Shown here: in pieces, positions 56,613 to 64,000 of the stretch
Layout: each line of letters starts with the position of its first letter
Numbering within the stretch: position 1 is the first letter of the stretch
Source: Salinispora tropica CNB-440
GTDB taxonomy: Bacteria; Actinomycetota; Actinomycetes; Mycobacteriales; Micromonosporaceae
Assembly: GCF_000016425.1 (NCBI RefSeq)
Contig: NC_009380.1
Coordinates: 868,001 to 932,000, forward strand
Direction: 5' to 3'
DNA length: 64,000 nt
Program-made: the position numbers and the translations under genes
Notes under the pieces: model-generated
Databases searched by the model: none
What the model saw: the letters and a program-made list of their open reading frames with translations, nothing else
Told to the model about the DNA's origin: nothing

Positions 56613-58304
56613 CTACACCCCCAAGCTGGCGGCGATCTCGGCGCGCAACTCGGCGACGGCCGTGGCAGCGTGGCGGCGGGCCGCGGCGATGTCACCCGCC
56701 ACGACCGGCTGCACCACCTCCAGGTACGCCTTGAGCTTCGGTTCGGTGCCGGACGGACGGATCACCACCCGGGCGGACGCGCTGCGCAGGATCACCACAT
56801 CGGCCGCCGGGAGCAGGTCCTGGGACTCGATGAGCGGCTCCCCGAGCAGCGTGCTCGGGGTCGCGGCGCGGATTCGGGCCATCGCATCTGTGATCACCTG
56901 TAGGTCGTCCACCCGTACCGAGAGCTGGTCGGTGTGGTGCACGCCGAACTCGGCCGCCAACTCGTCCAGCCGGTCGGCGAGGCTACGCCCCTCCGCCTTG
57001 AGCTCCGCGGCGAGTTCGGCGATGGTCAGCGCGGCGGTGATGCCGTCCTTGTCCCGGACATGGTCGGGGGCGACGCAGTAGCCCAGTGCCTCCTCGTAGC
57101 CGTAGACCAGCGGGGTGGACCCCCCGCCGGCCCGGACGATCCACTTGAACCCGGTCAGGGTCTCGTCGTACGGGAGGTCGCGGGCGGTGCACATCGCGCG
57201 CAGGAGCGCCGACGACACGATCGTGGTCGCGTAGAGGCCGGTTCGGCCGCGTCGCATCAGATGGTCGGCGAGGAGCGCCCCCACCTCGTCACCACGGAGC
57301 ATCCGCCACCCGGGGGCGTCCCGGTTCGCGGCCGAGTTGGCCGGCTCCCGGATCACCACCGCGCAGCGGTCCGCGTCCGGGTCGTTGGCGATCGCGATGT
57401 CGGCACCGGTCTCGTCGGCCAGGGCGGTGAGCCGGTCAACGGCACCGGGCTCCTCCGGGTTGGGGAAGGCGACCGTGGGGAACCTCGGGTCCGGTTCGGC
57501 CTGGTCCGGCACGAGCGGTGGGGTGGGGAAGCCGGCGCGGGTGAACGCCGCGGTGAGCACCGCTGCGCCGACTCCGTGTAGCGGCGTGTACGCCACCTTC
57601 AGGTCGCGCGGCCCGCCCGGTGCGATCACCGCGACGGCCTGCTGCACGTACGCCTCCACCAGGGTGTCGTCGAGGAGCTGCCCGCGAGGGCCCAGTGGTA
57701 CGTCTGCCAGCGGGCCGACCGCGCGGATGGCCGACTCGATCTCGGCGTCCGCCGGCGGTACGATCTGCGCCCCCGCGCCCAGTGCACCACCGAGTTGGGC
57801 GCCCAGGTAGACCTTGTAGCCGTTGTCCTGGGGCGGGTTGTGGCTGGCTGTCACCATCACCCCGGCGACCGCCTCGTGCTGGCGCACCGCATGGGCCAGC
57901 ACCGGTGTCGGCAGCGGCCGGGGGAGCAGCAGCGCCGGACGGCCAGCGCCGGTGGCGACCTGCGCCGTCCGTTCCGCGAAGGCGCGGGAGCCGGTTCGGG
58001 CGTCGTACCCGATCACCAGTGGGCCGGTGCCACCCTGGGCTGTCAGCCAGGCGACCAGCCCGGCGGCGGCCTGCGTGACCACGGCGAGGTTCATTCCGTT
58101 CGGGCCGGCGCGCAACGGGCCGCGTAGGCCTGCGGTGCCGAAGGTCAGCGGGCCGGCAAAGCGGTCGGCCAGCTCCGGGGCGCTGGCCGGAAGCCGGTCG
58201 AGCACCGCCTGTAGCTCGGCGCGGCTGGCCGGGTCCGGATCGTCATCGAGCCACCGTTGGGCCTGCTCGTGAAGGTCATTGAGGTGCTGGTGATCCGCCG
58301 ACAT
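56613..58304 (-). CDS. phospho-sugar mutase (phosphogluco-/phosphopento-/phosphomannomutase)
   Basis: 563 residues from ATG 58304; an upstream start at 58319 is possible. The alpha-D-phosphohexomutase fold is complete: FGTAGLRGPLRAGPNGMN, the phosphoserine loop MVTASHNPPQDNGYKVY, the metal loop IANDPDADRCAV, the sugar loop YGYEEALGYCV and the phosphate loop VIRPSGTEPKLKAYLE. This long form is the PGM2/PgcA subgroup, which includes phosphopentomutases. Linkage to upp and deoC, and absence of a DeoB gene here, suggest action on (deoxy)ribose-1-P. Substrate cannot be proved by eye. Confidence 0.88.
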   Translation of the reverse strand: MSADHQHLNDLHEQAQRWLDDDPDPASRAELQAVLDRLPASAPELADRFAGPLTFGTAGLRGPLRAGPNGMNLAVVTQAAAGLVAWLTAQGGTGPLVIGYDARTGSRAFAERTAQVATGAGRPALLLPRPLPTPVLAHAVRQHEAVAGVMVTASHNPPQDNGYKVYLGAQLGGALGAGAQIVPPADAEIESAIRAVGPLADVPLGPRGQLLDDTLVEAYVQQAVAVIAPGGPRDLKVAYTPLHGVGAAVLTAAFTRAGFPTPPLVPDQAEPDPRFPTVAFPNPEEPGAVDRLTALADETGADIAIANDPDADRCAVVIREPANSAANRDAPGWRMLRGDEVGALLADHLMRRGRTGLYATTIVSSALLRAMCTARDLPYDETLTGFKWIVRAGGGSTPLVYGYEEALGYCVAPDHVRDKDGITAALTIAELAAELKAEGRSLADRLDELAAEFGVHHTDQLSVRVDDLQVITDAMARIRAATPSTLLGEPLIESQDLLPAADVVILRSASARVVIRPSGTEPKLKAYLEVVQPVVAGDIAAARRHAATAVAELRAEIAASLGV

Positions 58305-58351
58305 GCCTCTTGATAGCACGTCGGCGGATCACCGCGTCGGCTTGCCCAGGC

Positions 58352-60379
58352 TCAGCTGGCCGCCGCGAGCTCGAAGGACTTGACCATCTCGTCGAAGATC
58401 GGTCGACTCTCCTCGAACCGGGCATCGGTGGTGGTCAGATAGAACGAGTACGACCGGCCATCGTGGGCGACGCCACGCCAGATGCCGTGCCGCATCTCCT
58501 CGCCCTCACCACAGGTGTATTCGAACTCGGCCGCCGGCTTGCCGGCCAGCTCCGTCTCGACGTCCATGGTGATCTGGCGGTACGGCTTCACACAGGAGGT
58601 GGAGCGGGTCTGCAACCCGTTCTCGGCGACCTCTACCCAGCGTTCTGAGGTGTTGGTCCAATTCTCGGTGATGACGCGGACCCTGCGGCCTTGGTCCTCC
58701 GGGTCGACGTAGTCGGTGTACAGCCCGCCGACCTTCTCCTCCCAACCCTTCGGCACCAGAACCCGCACCCCCCGCGCCGAGTGCTCCATCAGCTCGGGGA
58801 GCTCGACGGCCGGAGTGGTCGCTGTCGGGGCGGCCTGTGGTGCGATCGGCGTCTCCGGTTCGTCTCCGCCCGTGAGGGTGAGGACCCCGATCAGGAGCAC
58901 CACGGCCAGCCCGCCCGCGACGGCGACCTGGACCTTGCCCGGCCAGCCCTTCACCCGTCGAACGAGTTGGTCGCCGGTGGCCCGCGCCCTACCGGCGAGG
59001 CCGCCGGCCGGTGTCGGGGTCGGTGCCGGCGGTGTGCTGGTCCACGCCTGACCAGTGCCCGGAACCGACCACTGCGCCCCGCCCCCGGTGGGGGCGGCCG
59101 GGCCCGGGTAGCCGTCGATGCGTTGGGTGACCTCCCGGCCGTAGGTATGGCTCGGCGCCGGCATCGCCCCGGTCGGAGTGTTCAACCGGCCGGCGAGCGC
59201 GTCGGCGCTGGTGTCCTCCAGCGCGGCGGGGGTGGCCCGGGACTCCACCGGGGGGCGCTCACCCCGGCGCAGCGCGGCCAGTCGGTCGGTGAGCGACTCA
59301 CCGGCCGCGAGCATCGCTCGCCCGCCGATCGTGCCGCTCGGCCCCGGCTGGGCGGGCTGAATCGGTTGAGCTGGTGGGGCCGGCTGCGGGATCGCGGCTG
59401 GTCGCTGCTGGACCGACACCACCGAGTACGGGTCGGTCACCGAGTTCACCGCAGTCGCGGTGCTGGTCAGCGGGCCGGCGAGCAGTTCGCGGAGCATGGC
59501 CCGGGCCGTGTGCACCGGCAGCCGGCGGTCCGGGTCCTTCTCCAGCAGCCCCATCAGCACCGGCACCAGCGGACCACTGCGCTGGGGCGGGGCGGGCGGG
59601 TCTTCGACGACCGAGTGCATCGTCTCGATCGGGTCGCCCTTGTCGAAGGGCGGGCGACCCTCGACGGCCGTGTAGAGGGTCACTCCGAGGGAGAACAGGT
59701 CGCTGGGTGGCCCGAAGTCCTGGCCCATCGCTCGTTCGGGGGAGATGAAGTGTGGCGAGCCGAGCACCATGCCGGGTGTGGTGAGCTGCACGTCGGTGGG
59801 CATCCGGGCCACCCCGAAGTCGGTCAGCACGCAGCGGCCGTCCGAACAGATCAGCACGTTGGCAGGCTTGACGTCACGATGCAGCACGCCGATCGCGTGC
59901 GCCACCTCGAGCGCACCGAGCAGCGAGACGCCGATCTTGGCTACCACCCGCTGGGCTAACGGTCCGTCTTCGATCACCATGTCCGCGAGGCTGCGGGAGT
60001 CGAGTAGCTCCATCACGATCCACGGCCGGCCACCCTCGGTGACCACGTCGTAAACCTGGACGACGGCGGGGTGTTGGATCGCTGCCGCGGCACGGGCCTC
60101 GCGCAGGGTGCGTTCGTACATGGCGTCGCGGTCCGAGGGGGCCAGCCCTTGGGGTAGGACGACCTCCTTGACGGCCACGTCTCGGCGCAGGAGTGTGTCT
60201 GCGGCACGCCAGACCGTGCCCATGCCGCCGTTGCCCACCGCCGAGCGCAATGAGTAGCGCCCGCCGATGATGGTGTTGGGTGTTGCGCGGTCGCTGGGAG
60301 GACTGACAGGTCCGCCGCTCCACGTCGGGATTTGAGTCACTGAAGAGCCACCGGGGGATTTCGAGGGGGGCTGGGACAC
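58352..60379 (-). CDS. transmembrane Ser/Thr protein kinase
   Basis: 675 residues from GTG 60379, preceded by a G-rich Shine-Dalgarno (AGGGGGG). Kinase domain residues about 40-300: [14 protein letters not shown] (P-loop), [10 protein letters not shown] (Lys), [13 protein letters not shown] (HRD), LTDFGVARM (DFG), [13 protein letters not shown] Pro-rich juxtamembrane region follows, then one helix ([16 protein letters not shown] near 495). The outside domain (about 150 residues) has two Cys ([18 protein letters not shown]) that may form a disulfide. It lacks PASTA repeats, so it is not PknB. The extracellular ligand is unknown. Confidence 0.9.
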   Translation of the reverse strand: MSQPPSKSPGGSSVTQIPTWSGGPVSPPSDRATPNTIIGGRYSLRSAVGNGGMGTVWRAADTLLRRDVAVKEVVLPQGLAPSDRDAMYERTLREARAAAAIQHPAVVQVYDVVTEGGRPWIVMELLDSRSLADMVIEDGPLAQRVVAKIGVSLLGALEVAHAIGVLHRDVKPANVLICSDGRCVLTDFGVARMPTDVQLTTPGMVLGSPHFISPERAMGQDFGPPSDLFSLGVTLYTAVEGRPPFDKGDPIETMHSVVEDPPAPPQRSGPLVPVLMGLLEKDPDRRLPVHTARAMLRELLAGPLTSTATAVNSVTDPYSVVSVQQRPAAIPQPAPPAQPIQPAQPGPSGTIGGRAMLAAGESLTDRLAALRRGERPPVESRATPAALEDTSADALAGRLNTPTGAMPAPSHTYGREVTQRIDGYPGPAAPTGGGAQWSVPGTGQAWTSTPPAPTPTPAGGLAGRARATGDQLVRRVKGWPGKVQVAVAGGLAVVLLIGVLTLTGGDEPETPIAPQAAPTATTPAVELPELMEHSARGVRVLVPKGWEEKVGGLYTDYVDPEDQGRRVRVITENWTNTSERWVEVAENGLQTRSTSCVKPYRQITMDVETELAGKPAAEFEYTCGEGEEMRHGIWRGVAHDGRSYSFYLTTTDARFEESRPIFDEMVKSFELAAAS

Positions 60380-60531
60380 AACCCCCCTATCTTGCTGGGT
60401 CGGATGCCCGTTGCGAAAGCTGACGCGGCGGACATTTGGCAAAGTCGACGAAGCGTGTCCGGCCGGGTACGCCGGGTTGGTCAGGTGGGGGCGTGTGCCC
60501 AATCCCTCATCCGGTGCCGGAGCAGGTGGTC

Positions 60532-60544
60532 TTACCATCCGGTA

Positions 60545-60545
<1 letters not shown>
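60532..60545 (+). promoter_or_regulatory. -10 and inverted repeat at the acyl-CoA mutase start
   Basis: TACCAT (60533-60538) ends six bases before ATG 60545, a leaderless pattern. TTACC-ATCC-GGTAA (60532-60545) is an inverted repeat covering the -10 and the start, a possible operator. Confidence 0.45.
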
Positions 60546-62128
<1,583 letters not shown>

Positions 62129-62183
62129 CCACGCCTCACCCCCTCGCCCCCTCACCGTCGCCCGCTGCCGCGCTCGCGGCTGC

Positions 62184-62217
62184 TGCTCGTTGGTGCCCGC
62201 TGCTCGTTGGTGCCCGC
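62184..62217 (+). repeat. two perfect 17-bp tandem copies
   Basis: TGCTCGTTGGTGCCCGC occurs at 62184-62200 and 62201-62217, running into the 7-bp repeats. Confidence 0.9.
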
Positions 62218-62282
62218 TGCCCGCTGCCCGCTGCCCGCTGCCCGCTGCCCGCTGTCCGCTGCCCGCTGTCCGCTGCCCGCTG
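62213..62282 (+). repeat. ten tandem copies of a 7-bp unit
   Basis: CCCGCTG is repeated ten times, the seventh and ninth copies reading TCCGCTG. This is a short-unit tandem repeat prone to slippage. Confidence 0.95.
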
Positions 62283-62583
62283 ACGGTCGCTGCTGCTCGC
62301 GGGCTGGGTGGGGGTGTTCTGGTGCGTAGTGGGCGGCAACCGCGGGTAACCCGTTCGAGTGAAGTAGACGCACACGGTGTGCGGTCGGCTACCGGACGAA
62401 CGTGTGAACGTCTGCGGGCCCGGTCGTCGAGTGTGGCTACCAGTTGTCGGAGTGCCCGCTTCCAGAACGGACTAATGCCACAATTCGGATGACGGGTCTC
62501 GAGTGTCGAGAATAAATTCCGCTCGCGGGAGTCGGTTACGCGTTGTAGGAGGTGTGGGGCAGATGGCAGCGTTCAACCGCGAT

Positions 62584-62679
62584 CTACCTGCTGTCCCGCC
62601 GATGCACGGGCGCCCCGAGCAGGGCGTACGTGACGCAGAGCGCCCCGATCGCTACCAGAACGAGGTTGCGCAGCGTCAC
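62584..62679 (-). CDS. possible 31-residue single-helix membrane protein
   Basis: GTG 62679 opens a 31-codon frame: VTLRNLVLVAIGALCVTYAL followed by LGAPVHRRDSR. It has one hydrophobic helix and a basic tail. 28 of 31 third positions are G or C, against weaker values in the opposite strand. A TAGCCT -10 lies 12 bases upstream and overlaps a plus-strand TAGGCT. No family is recognised. Confidence 0.5.
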   Translation of the reverse strand: MTLRNLVLVAIGALCVTYALLGAPVHRRDSR

Positions 62680-62745
62680 CGTCGGAGGTCTAGGCTATCG
62701 GCGGTTCCTGAAGATTCATCCATTCCTAGTGATCGAGAATTCGAC

Positions 62746-64000
62746 GTGACGAGTGCGTTGACGCTGCCAAGTAGTGGCCAGCTGGCGTCGTCCTGGACGG
62801 AGGCGCCTGCCGGCTCCCAGCCCCTACCCCTCAACCTGGACCAACTCCTTGCGCTCCGGGTGTCGGGCCTGATCGCCACCCGCCGGCAGATTCACTCGCA
62901 TCCGGAGCTCTCCGGCGAGGAGTTCGAGACGGCCGCCCTGATCGCCCGGGAGTTGACCCAGGCCGGGTTGCGACCCCGGCTGCTCCCCAAGGGCAACGGA
63001 GTCATCTGCGACATCGACGGACGCCCGGACGGCCCAGTGATCGCGCTCCGGGCCGACATCGACGCGCTGCCGTTGACCGACTCCAAGGACGTACCCTTCC
63101 GCTCCACCGTTGACGGGGTCTGTCACGCCTGCGGCCACGACGTGCACACCGCGGTCATGCTCGGCGTGGGAATGCTCCTCGCCCGCCTCGCCGAAGCGGG
63201 TGAACTGCCCGGCCGGGTGCGCCTGATCTTCCAGCCGGCCGAGGAGATCCTGCCCTGCGGGTCGCTCGAGGTGATCGAGGCCGGCGGTCTCGACGAGGTG
63301 GTGCAGATATTTGCGCTGCACTGCGATCCGAACCTGCCGGTCGGTGAGGTTGGCCTCCGGGTCGGTCCGATCACCGCTGCCGCCGACAACGTCACCGTTC
63401 GGTTGACCGGCCCGGGCGGGCACACCGCCCGCCCGCACCTCACCGTCGACCTGGTTGACGCCCTCGGCCGGCTGATCACCGAGGTGCCGGCCCTGGTCGC
63501 CCGGCGAGTGCCGGCCAACAGTGGACTACTGCTGGTGTTCGGCCACGCCTCGGCCGGCACCCGCTACAACGTCATCCCGTCGGAGGCCGGCGCCTCCGGG
63601 ACGCTGCGCGTGATGGATCGGGACACCTGGGCGATGGCCCCCAAGGTCGTCGCCCAGGTGGTGCAGGACGTGATCGCCCCCACCGGTGCCACCGTGGATC
63701 TGGACTATCAGCGCGGCCGACCGCCGGTCAGTAACGACCCTCAGGCCATCCAGGTCCTCGCCGCCGCCACCACCGCCGCGCTCGGGCCGGCAGGCATCGC
63801 GGAGACCCCGCAGAGCATGGGGGGCGAGGACTTCTCCTGGTATCTGGAGTACGTCCCCGGCGCCCTGGCCCGACTCGGTGTCGGCCGCTCCGGCCCGAAC
63901 GTCGACCTCCACCGCGCGTCATTCGACCCGGACGAGCGGGCCATCCCGGTCGGCGTTCGGCTCCTGGTGCAGACCGCGCTCCAGGCGCTCGCGGCTGCCG
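62746..64000 (+). CDS. M20 family amidohydrolase/peptidase (partial, runs off the end)
   Basis: 418 codons from GTG 62746 to the window end, with no stop yet. The frame is also open back to ATG 62563, but the first 60 residues there look non-conserved. M20D motifs: TRRQIHSHPELSGEEFET, LRADIDALPL, VCHACGHDVHTAVMLG (Cys-Gly-His-Asp), FQPAEEILPCGS (Glu), and the late MGGEDFSWYLE. The dimerisation lid is between. Such enzymes cleave N-acyl amino acids, hippurate-like amides or indole-acetyl conjugates using two metals. Substrate unknown; no signal peptide is seen. Confidence 0.9.
   Translation, partial: MTSALTLPSSGQLASSWTEAPAGSQPLPLNLDQLLALRVSGLIATRRQIHSHPELSGEEFETAALIARELTQAGLRPRLLPKGNGVICDIDGRPDGPVIALRADIDALPLTDSKDVPFRSTVDGVCHACGHDVHTAVMLGVGMLLARLAEAGELPGRVRLIFQPAEEILPCGSLEVIEAGGLDEVVQIFALHCDPNLPVGEVGLRVGPITAAADNVTVRLTGPGGHTARPHLTVDLVDALGRLITEVPALVARRVPANSGLLLVFGHASAGTRYNVIPSEAGASGTLRVMDRDTWAMAPKVVAQVVQDVIAPTGATVDLDYQRGRPPVSNDPQAIQVLAAATTAALGPAGIAETPQSMGGEDFSWYLEYVPGALARLGVGRSGPNVDLHRASFDPDERAIPVGVRLLVQTALQALAAA

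Larger units (their letters stand above)
62129..62745. other. 617-base intergenic stretch with repeats and a possible small gene
   Basis: No large gene is convincing here. The left part holds tandem repeats (62184-62282), the middle an AT-richer stretch, and the right a possible 31-residue membrane protein on the minus strand (62584-62679). Frames crossing the repeats give low-complexity text only. Confidence 0.6.

Noticed and set aside
62184..62282. Possible CRISPR array
   Set aside because: Repeats are contiguous 7- and 17-bp units without spacers and no cas genes are near.
62136..62375. Minus-strand frame across the tandem repeats giving SGQRAA-type repeats
   Set aside because: Translation is produced by the 7-bp repeat only.
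62563..62745. N-terminal extension of the M20 gene from ATG 62563
   Set aside because: The frame is open, but the residues look non-conserved, codon bias is weak and the minus-strand small ORF is better supported. The GTG at 62746 is preferred.

Overview
The window is high-GC actinobacterial chromosome. Gene order (tatD-rsmA-ispE-ABC-F; glmU-prs-rplY-pth; a cvn signalling cluster; an alpha-glucoside transporter with no ATPase of its own), frequent GTG starts and many leaderless starts fit Micromonosporaceae, most likely Salinispora or Micromonospora. That assignment is inferred from content only. I see no prophage, integron, CRISPR array or intact insertion sequence, so this is mostly ordinary core chromosome.

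Layout. 1-7.1 kb: end of metG, a TatD nuclease, rRNA dimethyltransferase rsmA, isoprenoid kinase ispE, an ABC-F ATPase, two tandem DUF4383 membrane proteins and a convergent TetR regulator. 7.4-11.9 kb: tRNA-Gln(TTG), then glmU, prs, rplY and pth, with strong hairpin terminators after prs and rplY. 11.9-15.0 kb: sulfate activation (cysQ, cysD, cysN). 15.1-20.5 kb: galE, a CBS/CorC protein, trpS, a 2H phosphoesterase, a YihY membrane protein and a small acidic protein. 20.6-27.6 kb: an alpha-glucoside regulon (GH13 glucosidase, LacI repressor, binding protein and two permeases) with repeated TTGC/GCAA operator-like sites.

27.8-38.3 kb: nucleoside uptake and salvage. A BMP lipoprotein, a double-ATPase subunit and two permeases are followed by cdd and deoA, a DUF4272 protein, an RlmA-type methyltransferase and add. 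Further salvage genes lie at 53-58 kb: deoC with an aldehyde dehydrogenase pair, upp, and a phospho-sugar mutase that could serve as the pentose mutase. Together they would take nucleosides to free bases, then deoxyribose phosphate to glyceraldehyde-3-P plus acetaldehyde, with the aldehyde oxidised by the dehydrogenase.

38.3-47.3 kb is the most unusual part. A complete conservon (cvnA-D: NIT-domain sensor kinase, roadblock, DUF742, small GTPase) sits behind a roughly 420-nt leader. Beside it, on the other strand, is a 752-residue protein whose first part looks like a decayed IS110 transposase. Its C-terminus carries the same short-motif module as the tail of the conservon kinase. This suggests a domesticated transposase-like domain recruited to the conservon pathway.

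47.5-52.4 kb: a BlaI repressor and M56/M48 membrane protease sit directly upstream of cydDC, possibly one operon. 58.3-64 kb: a Ser/Thr kinase with a two-cysteine extracellular domain, a B12-dependent acyl-CoA mutase large subunit lacking its B12 domain, a repeat-rich intergenic stretch with a probable 31-residue membrane protein, and an M20 amidohydrolase cut by the window end.
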